Counted from the stretch's first letter, positions 16,631 through 25,440 are shown. The stretch is DNA of 27,906 bases from DATELY01 sp035276085 (GCA_035276085.1 DATELY010000155.1:1-27906), one strand, 5' to 3'. Translations and numbers: made by a program. The notes: generated from the letters alone by a model not told the origin.

Positions 16631-18337
16631 ATGGATGTGAGCAGTTCGGTCAGCAAGGCGCAGCACGAGAAACCCGTGACGCATTCTGCGGGATCGATCT
16701 CGCGCGCTGCACGTGTCCGACTCGCGGTCGTGGCGCTGACCGCCATTTGGTTCGCACTTGCGGCGGGGCGTCCGGTGACGAATCCGGATGAAGGACGTTA
16801 TGCGGAGATTCCTCGAGAAATGCTCGTATCCGGGGATTGGGTGACGCCGCATCTGAACGGCCTGATCTATATCGAGAAGCCTCCGCTGCAGTACTGGATG
16901 ACCGCGCTGGCTTACAGCATCCTCGGGCCGAACGAATGGAGTGCCCGGTGCTGGACGATGCTGTCGGCTTGGCTCAACGTCCTGATGGTGTTTGCGCTGG
17001 GGCGGCGACTGTGGGGGCTGCGCACGGGATTGATCGCAGCGGCCTTCGTGGCATCCAGCGTCTTGCACTTCGCCCTGGGCCAGATCCTGACCCTGGACAT
17101 GACGTTCACGAGCTTGATGACGGCCATGCTGTGCGCCTTCTGCATGGCTCAGCTCAGCCGCGACGCTCAGGGGAAGGACGGCGGACGGTGGATGCTCGGC
17201 GCGTGGGCGATGTTGGCCCTGGCAACCCTGACCAAGGGGGTCGTAGCATGGGTGATCGCGGGTTCGGTACTGTGCATGTATGTGCTGTGGCAACGGGATT
17301 GGGCCGTCTGGCGCACGCTCCATCTGGGTAGCGGCCTGCTCGTGCTGCTAGGCATTGCAGCACCGTGGTTCATCCTGGTGGCGCGCGCCGACCCGGACTT
17401 TCTCCAGTTCTTCTTCGTCCATGAGCATTTTCAGCGATACCTGACCGACAGCGCGCAGCGGGTCGAACCCTGGTGGTACTTTGGTGCCGTCCTGGCCGCC
17501 GGCGTATTGCCATGGCTGTTCCAGATGGCGAGTGCGCTCTGCAACGGCTGGCGCGCCAGTGTCCCGCGCGGTCGCTTCGATGCAAGTCGTCTTCTATGGT
17601 TGTGGTGCGTCTTCGTGCTCGTGTTCTTTTCGGTCTCCAACTCCAAGCTGGCCCCCTATGTGCTGCCCGTCGTGCCGCCACTTGCGTTGCTGGCAGCGGC
17701 TCGCGAGTCATCGCGAGGAGTTCGGTGGCTGAGCGTGAGTGTCGGCATCCTTTTGACCTGCGCCGTGCTGTGGATCGCTTACGTGCTGATTGCGCCCTCC
17801 GTGTCCCACGATCCGGTTATTCGCCGGGTCGTGCCTGCGGTGCGGCCTGCCGCACTGGCATTTGGAGTGATCGCTGTGTTGGGCACCTATTTCTGGCGTC
17901 GCGCGACTGTGCGTCAGCAACCCGTTCAGGCTGTGATCTGCGTTGCAGTCGTTTCGTTCCTGGGCCTTTCGCTGCTCTCAATCTCACTTGGGCACCAGGG
18001 TTCCCTGCGCACGGGTCGAAGCCTGGCTGCCCAGATTCCGGCACATCTCGCCGCGCACGCGCCCATATTCAGCGTGCGTACCTACGATCAAACCCTGCCG
18101 TTTTATCTTCGGCGCACCATGATCCTCGTGGGTTACCGCGGCGAGCTCGACTATGGCTTGCGGCACGATCCCGAGAGCGGCATTGGCGAGGTGACTGCAT
18201 TCGAACAACGTTGGCGTGACATGCCCGAGGCCATCGCGATCATGCCGCACGCGATCTACTCTCAGCTGGCAGCTCGCGGACTTCCCATGCGAGTGCTCGG
18301 AAGGGATCAGAAGCGGGTTGCCGTGAGTCGCCAATGA
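16631..18337 (+). CDS. arnT: ArnT-like lipid A 4-amino-4-deoxy-L-arabinose transferase
   Basis: ArnT moves L-Ara4N from undecaprenyl phosphate onto lipid A phosphates on the periplasmic side of the inner membrane, lowering the negative charge and the binding of cationic peptides. The 568-residue protein (E. coli about 550) has the GT83/PMT layout: an N-terminal helix, then the first periplasmic loop with the catalytic NPDEGRYAEIPREML block (Asp53, Glu54), SGDWVTPHLNG, and IEKPPLQYW. Many transmembrane helices follow, then a soluble C-terminal domain of about 110 residues. The family includes transferases for other sugars, but the six arn genes directly behind it make the ArnT role very likely. 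In many bacteria arnT comes after arnA/arnD; here it leads. Its stop overlaps the next start by 4 bases (ATGA). Confidence 0.88.
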   Translation: MDVSSSVSKAQHEKPVTHSAGSISRAARVRLAVVALTAIWFALAAGRPVTNPDEGRYAEIPREMLVSGDWVTPHLNGLIYIEKPPLQYWMTALAYSILGPNEWSARCWTMLSAWLNVLMVFALGRRLWGLRTGLIAAAFVASSVLHFALGQILTLDMTFTSLMTAMLCAFCMAQLSRDAQGKDGGRWMLGAWAMLALATLTKGVVAWVIAGSVLCMYVLWQRDWAVWRTLHLGSGLLVLLGIAAPWFILVARADPDFLQFFFVHEHFQRYLTDSAQRVEPWWYFGAVLAAGVLPWLFQMASALCNGWRASVPRGRFDASRLLWLWCVFVLVFFSVSNSKLAPYVLPVVPPLALLAAARESSRGVRWLSVSVGILLTCAVLWIAYVLIAPSVSHDPVIRRVVPAVRPAALAFGVIAVLGTYFWRRATVRQQPVQAVICVAVVSFLGLSLLSISLGHQGSLRTGRSLAAQIPAHLAAHAPIFSVRTYDQTLPFYLRRTMILVGYRGELDYGLRHDPESGIGEVTAFEQRWRDMPEAIAIMPHAIYSQLAARGLPMRVLGRDQKRVAVSRQ

Positions 18338-18711
18338 GCACTGTCACTTGGATGCTGGTCGTCCTGGGCGTGCTCCTCAATGCGGCTGCACAACTGCTGC
18401 TCAAAGCAGCGACGGCCGCGACGGGTCCCATAGTACTGAGCTGGAGCGGCGTGAGCTCAGCAGCGCCGCGCATACTGACCCACTATGGATGGTGGTGCGG
18501 GCTCACGTGCTATGCCATCAGCGTGGTCGTTTGGGTTCTCGCGCTCTCGCGCGCCCCCGTGAGCGTCGTGTATCCATTGCTCTCGCTCGGTTACATCGTG
18601 AATGCTGTCGGGGCAGCCGTATTCCTCGGTGAAACCTTCGACTCGCTCAAGCTCCTCGCCATCGCAGTCATCATTCTCGGTGTCTGGCTTCTTACTCAGA
18701 GTGGCACATGA
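18334..18711 (+). CDS. ArnE/ArnF-type small flippase subunit (EamA/SMR fold)
   Basis: The 125-residue protein has four hydrophobic helices: about 4-25, 46-70, 75-97 and 103-120. It has the SMR-like pattern AAAQLLLKAA in helix 1 and APVSVVYPLLSLGYIVNAVGA in helix 3, shortened here as SVVYPLLSLGY. In enterobacteria ArnE and ArnF pair to flip undecaprenyl-phosphate-L-Ara4N across the inner membrane. Only one such gene occurs in this operon, so either it works as a homodimer or a partner is elsewhere. It overlaps arnT and arnB by 4 bases each. I do not assign E or F because both share these features. Confidence 0.85.
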   Translation: MSTVTWMLVVLGVLLNAAAQLLLKAATAATGPIVLSWSGVSSAAPRILTHYGWWCGLTCYAISVVVWVLALSRAPVSVVYPLLSLGYIVNAVGAAVFLGETFDSLKLLAIAVIILGVWLLTQSGT

Positions 18712-19832
18712 CCATGTACCTGCCATTTGCACGTCCATCGATCGATGAGGAAACCATCGCCGAGGTGGGCGAAGTCCTGCGCTCCGGATGGATCTCCACC
18801 GGTCCGCACGTGGGCAAGTTCGAAGCGGCTCTCTCGGCCTATCTCGGCGGCCGTCCCGTACGCGCTCTGACCTCGGGAACCGCAGCGCTGCAGCTTGCGC
18901 TTTCGGCTGCCGGCATCGGAGCAGGCGACGAGGTGATCGTGCCGGCGATGAGCTTTGCCGCGAGCGCCAATGTCGTGCTTCGAGTCGGCGCGCGGCCTGT
19001 GTTCGTGGACGTCGAGGTTGCCAGTCGCAACCTCGACCTCAACCGGATCGAAGAGGCGATCACTCCCCGCACACGCGCAATCATGCCGGTGCATTTTGCC
19101 GGACTGCCAGTCGACATGGATCGACTGCAGCAGATTGCCCGATCACACACGCTGCGCATCATCGAGGACGCAGCGCACGCCATCGGCGCGCTGTGGCGCG
19201 GCCGCCGCATCGGATCGTTCGGCGATATCGCCTGCTTCAGTTTTCACCCGAACAAGAACATGACCACGATCGAGGGCGGTGCAGTCCTCCTCGACGATGC
19301 CGACGAGATTCGCTGCATCGAGCGCGAGCGATTTCACGGCATTGAGCGCGACGCGGATGGCAACGTGGATGTGTGGCAGGCCGGCGGCAAGTACAACCTC
19401 TCGGACGTATCCGCGCGCATCGGAGTCGCGCAGCTCGCACGCCTCGATGCGTTCAATCGCCGCCGCCGGGAGCTCGCGTTGCTGTACTTCGAGGAGCTGG
19501 GCCGCGACTTTCCGGGTGTGCTGCCGGAGCGGGGCGATGAGGGACACTGCTGGAACATGTTCACCGTACTGCTGCCATTCGAACGTCTCGGCCTCACGCG
19601 GCCGCAATTCCAGCAGGCCATGGCGAAGCGCAGTATCGGCGTGGGTGTTCACTATCCCTGCATACCGGGGCTGACTGCGTACCGACACTTGAACTACAGC
19701 GAACAGTCCTTTCCCAACGCCATGCGTGTCGGGCGCGAGACAGTCACGTTGCCGCTATTCCCCGCGATGACAGACGGCGACGTGCGCCGCGTATGCGACG
19801 CAGTGCGCAATGTCCTGGCAAAGCGATCATGA
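18708..19832 (+). CDS. arnB: UDP-4-amino-4-deoxy-L-arabinose--oxoglutarate aminotransferase
   Basis: ArnB transfers the amino group of glutamate to UDP-Ara4O, making UDP-L-Ara4N in the cytoplasm. The 374-residue protein belongs to the DegT/DnrJ/EryC1 PLP-dependent sugar aminotransferases. It shows the N-terminal PFARPSIDEETIAEV, TSGTAALQLAL at 55-65, IIEDAAHAIG with the PLP-nitrogen Asp154, and FHPNKNMTTIEGG with the PLP lysine Lys183. GVHYPCIPGL and TLPLFPAMTD near the C-terminus complete the fold. The family makes many amino sugars, and the arn context decides the substrate. It overlaps both neighbours by 4 bases, giving coupled translation. Confidence 0.93.
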   Translation: MTMYLPFARPSIDEETIAEVGEVLRSGWISTGPHVGKFEAALSAYLGGRPVRALTSGTAALQLALSAAGIGAGDEVIVPAMSFAASANVVLRVGARPVFVDVEVASRNLDLNRIEEAITPRTRAIMPVHFAGLPVDMDRLQQIARSHTLRIIEDAAHAIGALWRGRRIGSFGDIACFSFHPNKNMTTIEGGAVLLDDADEIRCIERERFHGIERDADGNVDVWQAGGKYNLSDVSARIGVAQLARLDAFNRRRRELALLYFEELGRDFPGVLPERGDEGHCWNMFTVLLPFERLGLTRPQFQQAMAKRSIGVGVHYPCIPGLTAYRHLNYSEQSFPNAMRVGRETVTLPLFPAMTDGDVRRVCDAVRNVLAKRS

Positions 19833-20809
19833 GTGTCCCACGCCTGCATGCAACGCACGCCGCTCCGCAATTGAGCGTCGTCATACCTGTGTTCAACGAA
19901 GAGTCCGTGCTGCCGGCGCTGTTTGAGCGCCTCTACCCGGCGCTCGACGCGCTCTTGCGGACTTACGAGTGCATTTTCATCGATGATGGCAGTACCGACA
20001 AATCGGTTGCGTTGCTGCGGCAGATGTTTCAGCGTCGCCCCGAGCACACACGCCTCGTGATCTTGCGTGGTAACTTCGGACAGCACGCGGCGATCATGGC
20101 GGGATTCGAGCGCGCCAGAGGCGAGATCATCGTCACGCTCGATGCCGACCTGCAGAATCCACCGGAGGAGATCGCCCGGATCGTCGCGCGCTTCGACGAA
20201 GGCTATGACTACGTAGGCACCATACGCGAGCAGCGACAGGACAGCTGGTGGCGGCGCCAGGCATCGATTGCGATGAACAGCCTGCGCGAGCGCGTGTCCG
20301 GGATCCGCATGACGGATCAAGGCTGCATGCTCCGCGGCTACTCACGCGCCATCGTGGATGCGATCAATCAGACGCGTGAAGTCAGCACGTTCCTGCCGGC
20401 GCTCGCGAGCCTGTATGCGCTGCGTGCCACGGAAATTCCGGTGAAGCATGAGGAGCGTCAGGCCGGCCAGTCCAAGTACTCGCTGTACCGCCTGATCCGG
20501 CTCAACTTCGACCTGATGACCGGCTTCTCGATCGCACCGCTGCAGTTCTTCTCCATGGCGGGCATCGTCGTCTCGCTGCTCTCGGTACTGTTTGTGGTGT
20601 TTCTGGTGATCCGCCGCTTCGTGGTCGGCCCGGAAGCCGAGGGCGTATTCACGCTGTTTGCGATCGTGTTTCTGCTTCTCGGAATGGTGTTGTTCGGTAT
20701 CGGCTTGCTGGGTGAGTACGTCGGGCGCATCTACCTGCAGGTCCGGCAGCGACCACGCTATCTCGTCGATGCGGTCATCGAGAAGCCACACCTGGACGAT
20801 GACCAGTGA
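19829..20809 (+). CDS. arnC: Undecaprenyl-phosphate 4-deoxy-4-formamido-L-arabinose transferase
   Basis: ArnC links the formylated sugar from UDP-L-Ara4FN to undecaprenyl phosphate at the cytoplasmic face. The 326-residue protein (E. coli 322) is a GT2 enzyme. It has SVVIPVFNEES at 16-26, the nucleotide-binding IDDGSTDKS (Asp52, Asp53), GNFGQHAAIMAGFE, and the metal site LDADLQNPPEEI (Asp105, Asp107). Two C-terminal transmembrane helices (about 230-262 and 270-292) anchor it, followed by GEYVGRIYLQVRQRP, the family's usual end. ATG 19829 overlaps the arnB stop (ATGA); the longer frame upstream lies inside arnB. General GT2 polyprenyl-phosphate transferases look similar, so the call leans partly on context. 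Confidence 0.93.
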   Translation: MSVPRLHATHAAPQLSVVIPVFNEESVLPALFERLYPALDALLRTYECIFIDDGSTDKSVALLRQMFQRRPEHTRLVILRGNFGQHAAIMAGFERARGEIIVTLDADLQNPPEEIARIVARFDEGYDYVGTIREQRQDSWWRRQASIAMNSLRERVSGIRMTDQGCMLRGYSRAIVDAINQTREVSTFLPALASLYALRATEIPVKHEERQAGQSKYSLYRLIRLNFDLMTGFSIAPLQFFSMAGIVVSLLSVLFVVFLVIRRFVVGPEAEGVFTLFAIVFLLLGMVLFGIGLLGEYVGRIYLQVRQRPRYLVDAVIEKPHLDDDQ

Positions 20810-21735
20810 CTACGGCAGTGGTGTTCGCCTACAGCGAAGTCGGCATGCGTTGCCTGCGCGTGCTGTTGCGTCATGGCTTCGACGTGCAAAAGGTTTTCTC
20901 TCACGAAGACGACCCGGCCGAGTTGCGCTGGTATGGGAGCGTCGCGGAGGTTGCACGGGAAAACCATCTCGCGCTGCTCACGCCCACAGACCCAAATGTG
21001 CCGATGTGGATCAACGAGGTCGCGCAGTTGCGACCCGACTTTCTGTTCTCGTTTTATTACCGCCATCTGCTGTGCGATGAGTTGCTGGCTACGGCGCGGC
21101 AAGGGGCCCTCAACATGCACGGTTCGCTCTTACCGAAGTACCGCGGCCGCGCGCCGGTCAACTGGGCCATCATCCATGGCGAGAGCGAGACCGGTGCGAG
21201 CCTGCACTACATGCACAGCAAACCGGACGCCGGACCGCTCGTGGCCCAGGAACGCGTACCGATTGCAATCAACGATACGGGTCTCGATGTGTCGTTGAAG
21301 GTTGCGCGTGCGGCGGAGTCGCTGCTGGATCGGTGCTTGCCGGATCTCATCGACGGACGTGCGACAGCAAAGCCGTTGGATCTGGCATCGGGCTCCTATT
21401 TCGGTCGTCGGCGCCCTGAAGATGGACGCATCCGCTGGAACGCCCCGGCCATGGAAATCCACAACTTGATTCGCGCCGTTGCGCCGCCGTTTCCCGGCGC
21501 GTTTGCTACCCACGGCGCGCACACGTTTCGACTGCTCGGCAGTGTCTACCGCGGCGAGCGCGTGCGCTTTCAGCAGTCCGCACCGTGCCTCTACGTCGAC
21601 GACCTCGGATTACATCTCGACTGTGTCGACGGGCAGCGCTTGCACCTCACTCACGTTGAGCTCGATGGCGACCTCCTGATGGCGTCGTCGTTCGTCGCCC
21701 GCTGCGGCACGGCTCCTTATTTGTTGCAATCTTGA
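20806..21735 (+). CDS. arnA: UDP-L-Ara4N formyltransferase (ArnA N-terminal domain as a separate gene)
   Basis: This enzyme uses 10-formyl-tetrahydrofolate to formylate UDP-L-Ara4N. The 309-residue protein corresponds to residues 1-304 of E. coli ArnA. The formyltransferase triad is visible: Asn103 and His105 in ALNMHGSLLPKYRGRAP, and Asp141 in HSKPDAG. A second small domain follows with PEDGRIRWN and IHNLIRAVAPPFPGAF, as in methionyl-tRNA formyltransferase relatives. It starts with GTG at 20806, overlapping the arnC stop (GTGA). The frame ends before the dehydrogenase part, so what is one 660-residue protein in E. coli is two here. The enterobacterial enzyme's hexamer contacts between the domains cannot form in the same covalent way. 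Confidence 0.92.
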   Translation: MTTAVVFAYSEVGMRCLRVLLRHGFDVQKVFSHEDDPAELRWYGSVAEVARENHLALLTPTDPNVPMWINEVAQLRPDFLFSFYYRHLLCDELLATARQGALNMHGSLLPKYRGRAPVNWAIIHGESETGASLHYMHSKPDAGPLVAQERVPIAINDTGLDVSLKVARAAESLLDRCLPDLIDGRATAKPLDLASGSYFGRRRPEDGRIRWNAPAMEIHNLIRAVAPPFPGAFATHGAHTFRLLGSVYRGERVRFQQSAPCLYVDDLGLHLDCVDGQRLHLTHVELDGDLLMASSFVARCGTAPYLLQS

Positions 21736-21755
21736 ATGAAACCGGAAGCACACAC

Positions 21756-22868
21756 ATGAAGCGCATCCTGATCCTGGGTGTGAACGGATTCATCGGTCAT
21801 CACCTGACCCGGCAATTGCTGGCGCGCACCGACTGGCATGTCTACGGAATGGACTTGCAGTCGGATCGTGTCGATACGTTCCGGGACGATCCGCGCTTTC
21901 ATTTCGTCGAAGGTGACATCACGATCAATCGCGAGTGGGTCGAATACAACGTGCGCAAATGCGATGTGGTTCTGCCGCTCGTGGCGATTGCGACGCCCGC
22001 GACGTACGTGCGCGAGCCGCTCAAGGTGTTCGAGCTCGACTTCGAGGCCAACCTGCCGATCATCCGGCATTGCGTGAAGTACCGAACTCGCGTGATCTTC
22101 CCGTCCACCTCCGAGGTGTACGGGATGTGCCTCGATACGCGCTTCGATCCTTACGAATCGCAGCTCGTCCTGGGTCCCATCAACAAGTCGCGCTGGATCT
22201 ACTCCTGCGCCAAGCAGCTGCTCGACCGCATCATCTGGAGCTATGGCATGCAGGGCGAGCTGGACTTCACGTTGATTCGACCGTTCAACTGGATCGGCTC
22301 CGGGCTGGACAGCATCAACACGCCGAAGGAAGGCAGCTCGCGCGTACTCACGCAATTCCTCGGGAACATCGTGCGCGGCGAGAACATTCAGCTCGTCGAT
22401 GGCGGCGCCCAGATGCGCTCGTTCACCTACATCGACGATGCAATCGAGTGTCTGTTGAAGATCATTGCCAACCCGGAGCGGGTTGCGTGCGGCAAGATCT
22501 ACAACATCGGCAATCCGGCGAACAACTGCTCGATCCGCCGGCTGGCCGAGATGATGCTGGAGATCGCCACCGTGCTGCCCGAGTACGCGACCTCGGCGCG
22601 CAACGTCCGCATTGTCGACGTCTCCTCCGCAAGCTATTACGGCGAGGGCTATCAGGACATCCAGACGCGGGTGCCGCTGATCGAGAATACGTGCAATGAG
22701 TTGCAATGGCAGCCCACCACCGACATGCGCACCGCGTTGCGCGCCATCTTCGATGCGTATGCCGGAGATCTGCAGAAGGCACGTGAGCTGACCGCGACCG
22801 GAACCACGGGACTGTTTGGATCGCTGAGTGAGCGCGCCGAGCTCGGCTCACCGCGGACAGTCGGCTGA
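21756..22868 (+). CDS. arnA: UDP-glucuronic acid decarboxylase (ArnA C-terminal domain as a separate gene)
   Basis: This NAD-dependent enzyme oxidises and decarboxylates UDP-glucuronate to UDP-Ara4O, the first committed step. The 370-residue protein equals the C-terminal half of E. coli ArnA. It has the Rossmann GVNGFIGHH at 8-16, then PSTSEVYG with Ser119 and Glu120, and YSCAKQ with Tyr149 and Lys153. Arg305 falls in YQDIQTR. These line up with E. coli Ser433, Glu434, Tyr463, Lys467 and Arg619 at identical spacing, so the active site is intact. ATG 21756 has GGAAG 7 bases upstream; a TTG at 21732, overlapping the previous stop, could add 8 residues. It ends in a poorly conserved tail after 345. 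The UDP-glucose dehydrogenase that feeds it is not in the window. Confidence 0.93.
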   Translation: MKRILILGVNGFIGHHLTRQLLARTDWHVYGMDLQSDRVDTFRDDPRFHFVEGDITINREWVEYNVRKCDVVLPLVAIATPATYVREPLKVFELDFEANLPIIRHCVKYRTRVIFPSTSEVYGMCLDTRFDPYESQLVLGPINKSRWIYSCAKQLLDRIIWSYGMQGELDFTLIRPFNWIGSGLDSINTPKEGSSRVLTQFLGNIVRGENIQLVDGGAQMRSFTYIDDAIECLLKIIANPERVACGKIYNIGNPANNCSIRRLAEMMLEIATVLPEYATSARNVRIVDVSSASYYGEGYQDIQTRVPLIENTCNELQWQPTTDMRTALRAIFDAYAGDLQKARELTATGTTGLFGSLSERAELGSPRTVG

Positions 22869-23764
22869 TGTCAAATCTGTTGGCGCTCAAAGTCGATGTC
22901 GACACCCTGCGCGGAACGCTCGAAGGCGTACCCGCGCTCCTGCGCCTGCTGACCCGCCATCGTGTCGATGCGACTTTCCTGTTCAGCCTCGGGCCGGACC
23001 ACACGGGCCGTGCCTTGCGCAGACTCTTCCGTCCAGGCTTCTTCAGCAAAGTGATGCGCACCTCCGTTGCGGCGAATTACGGCCTGAAGACATTGTGCTA
23101 CGGCACGCTGATACCCGGCCCGAACATCGGTCTGCGCGCCCGCCACATCATGCGGGCAGTGCGCGATGCTGGCTTCGAAGTCGGCGTGCATTGTTACGAC
23201 CACGTGCTGTGGCAGGACTGCGTGCGCCACCGCGATCGTGACTGGACGCTCGGTCAGATGGAGCTCGCTATCGACGCGTTCGATAAAGTATTCGGTGCAA
23301 CCCCGCAGATACACGGCGCGGCGGGCTGGCAACTCAACGAACACGTGCCCGGACTCGAAGCCGAGCTCGGCTTCCGATACGCGAGCGATACGCGTGGCAG
23401 CACCCCGTTCGTGCCGACGGTGGGTGGCGTACCGACGGGCTGTCCGCAACTGCCGACGACGCTGCCCACCTTCGATGAGATCATTGGCATCGACGGTTGC
23501 ACCGAGGCAAACGTCGCGGACGTCATGCTGCGTCACAGCCTGAAGCGACGTTCTTGCGGTCACGTATTCACGCTGCACGCGGAGCTGGAAGGCATGCGTC
23601 TTCTACCGGCGTTCGATCGGCTGCTGGAGCGATGGAGCGCTCACTCCATACAGCTGTGCTCGCTCGGCGAACTGTACTTGCAAATGCCCCGGCAGCTGCC
23701 CGCACATGCGGTGAATTTCAGGAAGATTGCCGGCCGCTCGGGAACGCTTGCCTGCCAAAGCTGA
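22868..23764 (+). CDS. arnD: 4-deoxy-4-formamido-L-arabinose-phosphoundecaprenol deformylase
   Basis: ArnD removes the formyl group from the lipid-linked sugar, making the pathway irreversible before flipping. The 298-residue protein (E. coli 296) is a NodB-related polysaccharide deacetylase. It begins LALKVDVDTLRGTLEGVPAL, the ArnD form of the metal-binding Asp motif (Asp10, Asp12). It continues with EVGVHCYDHVLWQD, which carries the metal His residues, then IHGAAGWQLNE, and HAELEGM near the end. These match ArnD rather than general deacetylases. The ATG overlaps the previous stop by one base (TGATG). It is the last gene of the operon and converges with hipA 70 bases on. Confidence 0.93.
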   Translation: MSNLLALKVDVDTLRGTLEGVPALLRLLTRHRVDATFLFSLGPDHTGRALRRLFRPGFFSKVMRTSVAANYGLKTLCYGTLIPGPNIGLRARHIMRAVRDAGFEVGVHCYDHVLWQDCVRHRDRDWTLGQMELAIDAFDKVFGATPQIHGAAGWQLNEHVPGLEAELGFRYASDTRGSTPFVPTVGGVPTGCPQLPTTLPTFDEIIGIDGCTEANVADVMLRHSLKRRSCGHVFTLHAELEGMRLLPAFDRLLERWSAHSIQLCSLGELYLQMPRQLPAHAVNFRKIAGRSGTLACQS

Positions 23765-23773
23765 AGCCACCTG

Positions 23774-23812
23774 TGCAGGCGTACGCTCTGAACTCGCGGA
23801 TCGAGGCCTGCA
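23774..23812. terminator. Inverted repeat between arnD and hipA
   Basis: TGCAGGC at 23774-23780 is repeated in reverse complement as GCCTGCA at 23806-23812, with 25 bases between. It sits in the 70-base space where the arn operon and hipBA meet, where a two-way terminator is expected. The loop is long and no T run follows, so the terminator role is only a guess from position. Confidence 0.25.
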
Positions 23813-23834
23813 GCGGCTCGGATCCCGCACTAGA

Positions 23835-25100
23835 TCATCGCGGTTGCAACCGCAGTCCCTCATATGCAAACGCGCGAGCGATGGTCGCGCAGTCCGGCTC
23901 GCTGGTGCCGACGCCGCGCGCAACCGCATACCAACGCGCGCGCACGTGTTCCTCCATCTCATTGATGATCTGCGAGGCGTGGTCTGGCGTGAGTAGAAAG
24001 CGCGCGCACTGCGACTGCAGGTTAGTAACGTTCGCATACCGGCCGAAATCGCCGATCGTCAGCGCGAGATCGCGGCGCTCGACGCTCACGGCCGGGAAGG
24101 GAACGAGGTCGTAGGCTGGCGCGAGTCGCCAGTCGGAGCCGGGTGCAATTACCGCATGATTACGCGGATGATCATCCGTGTTCGAGATGAGCGCATTGAA
24201 GACCATGCGCTGGAACAGTTCGCGAGCATCGGCTCGTGGATCGCTGCTAACGCGCCTCAATTCCTCCGCCAAGAGCACATAGGACCAGCGCTCGCGATCC
24301 CGATGTGAATCTCCGGTGCGAAGCAGCGTCAGGGCGCTCAGCATGCGCGCGCGGCGATAACCATGCACGTGCGGCTCGCGATCGAAGCGCTTTACCAGCA
24401 GCACATCGCGACCGGCGACGTCCGTGATTCGGCTTTCCACGGTAGTGAGCCCGCATTCCCGTGCGAGTACCAGCATCGCGTGTTCGACGCGCGCGTGATT
24501 CCACGGATCGTCGGTGCGGTTGAACTTTGCGACCCACACGTGACCTTCATCTTCGACCACGACTTTCGGGCGGGCACCGCCCATTGACGTGCCGAGTAGC
24601 AGAAGCTCCTGCACTTGTGCCAACTCAGCCAGCGGCGCGTCGGCCGACGTCTCTTCACTGATGAGTTGGTCGGCGAGCTCTTGCAGCCGAGCAAGATCAA
24701 CCGTGCGGTTGTAGGTGCGTAGCGGAGCCGGGGGTGTGACTGCGTGACCGAAGCTCAATGCACCCGCACGATCATCCGGAGAGTGCAGCAGATAGTCGAT
24801 TTCACCAAGCTGAGCGAGACCGGCATGTTTTTCGATGATGCGTCGACCCCAGTGGTCCGGACTCGCGTCGCGCAATGCGCCAAACATCCCTTTCAGTCGA
24901 TACGTCTCGTACGTTCGATCCGCGAGTGGCAGCTCGATGGGATCCAACGCGACTGCATTCGGGCGAGCGAGATAGCTGCGACCATATACAAAGCGCCCGA
25001 GCTGAGCGCCGTGCCGATCTTCGGTCAGCACAAAACGCCCGGTGGCGACGAACGTCGTCTCGCCGGGCAGCATGAGGTAGACGAACGCTTCAGAAGTCAT
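23835..25100 (-). CDS. hipA: HipA-like serine/threonine kinase toxin
   Basis: HipA kinases phosphorylate a cytoplasmic target (glutamyl-tRNA synthetase for E. coli HipA) and halt growth; HipB holds them inactive. The 421-residue protein (E. coli 440) has the N-subdomain with GRFVYGRSYLARP and FGALRDASPDHWGRRII, then the ATP loop GTSMGGARPK (170-179). Ser172 lies at the position of the E. coli autophosphorylation site Ser150. Further on are VAKF (Lys192), VKRFDR, the catalytic NTDDHPRNH (307-315) with Asp309/310 and Asn314, and the metal-binding APAYDL (Asp331). All catalytic positions look intact. The start overlaps the end of hipB by 11 bases. Its actual substrate may differ from E. coli's. 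Confidence 0.92.
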   Translation of the reverse strand: MTSEAFVYLMLPGETTFVATGRFVLTEDRHGAQLGRFVYGRSYLARPNAVALDPIELPLADRTYETYRLKGMFGALRDASPDHWGRRIIEKHAGLAQLGEIDYLLHSPDDRAGALSFGHAVTPPAPLRTYNRTVDLARLQELADQLISEETSADAPLAELAQVQELLLLGTSMGGARPKVVVEDEGHVWVAKFNRTDDPWNHARVEHAMLVLARECGLTTVESRITDVAGRDVLLVKRFDREPHVHGYRRARMLSALTLLRTGDSHRDRERWSYVLLAEELRRVSSDPRADARELFQRMVFNALISNTDDHPRNHAVIAPGSDWRLAPAYDLVPFPAVSVERRDLALTIGDFGRYANVTNLQSQCARFLLTPDHASQIINEMEEHVRARWYAVARGVGTSEPDCATIARAFAYEGLRLQPR

Positions 25101-25431
25101 TGTCTAGCGCGCCCTTGCCAGTCGGGTAGGCGCGCTCGCGCGCTCGCGCCGCGCGCTGCACGACTTCGTCGCGCGCGGGATCAGCGAGTTCGCTGAGCTG
25201 TGGCAGGAGGCCATAAGCCCACATGAGACCGGCATAGACTCCGATGGCAGTTCCCGGCTTGCCAGTTTCGGCGGTCGCAACCGCGCGATAACCCACGCCG
25301 ATTTTGGCGGCGGCCGCCTCGATCGAGAGATTGCGGGCGAGTCGAGCGGTACGCAGGTTGGCGCCCAGATGCTTGAGTGCTGCTTCGACCTCGAACGGTG
25401 GAGCGGAAGAGGCGGTGTTTGGCTTTGGCAT
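25090..25431 (-). CDS. hipB: HipB-like antitoxin, helix-turn-helix repressor
   Basis: The 113-residue protein has an Xre-type helix-turn-helix at about residues 20-75 (LGANLRTARLARNLSIEAAA, then KIGVGYRAVATAETGKPG). The C-terminal tail is rich in Arg and Ala. It should neutralise the HipA encoded next and repress the pair by binding its own promoter. ATG 25431 gives a normal-sized antitoxin; an open frame reaches back to 25719, but that part crosses the palindromic control region and lacks family features. The 11-base overlap with hipA indicates coupled translation, normal for hipBA. Confidence 0.88.
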   Translation of the reverse strand: MPKPNTASSAPPFEVEAALKHLGANLRTARLARNLSIEAAAAKIGVGYRAVATAETGKPGTAIGVYAGLMWAYGLLPQLSELADPARDEVVQRAARARERAYPTGKGALDNDF

Positions 25432-25440
25432 GTCTTTCAC

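Noticed and set aside
16018..16746. Minus-strand frame of 242 codons in the region upstream of arnT
   Set aside because: Somewhat protein-like in its C-terminal third, but no known domain, and it overlaps the starts of arnT and the TagF-like gene; treated as non-coding.
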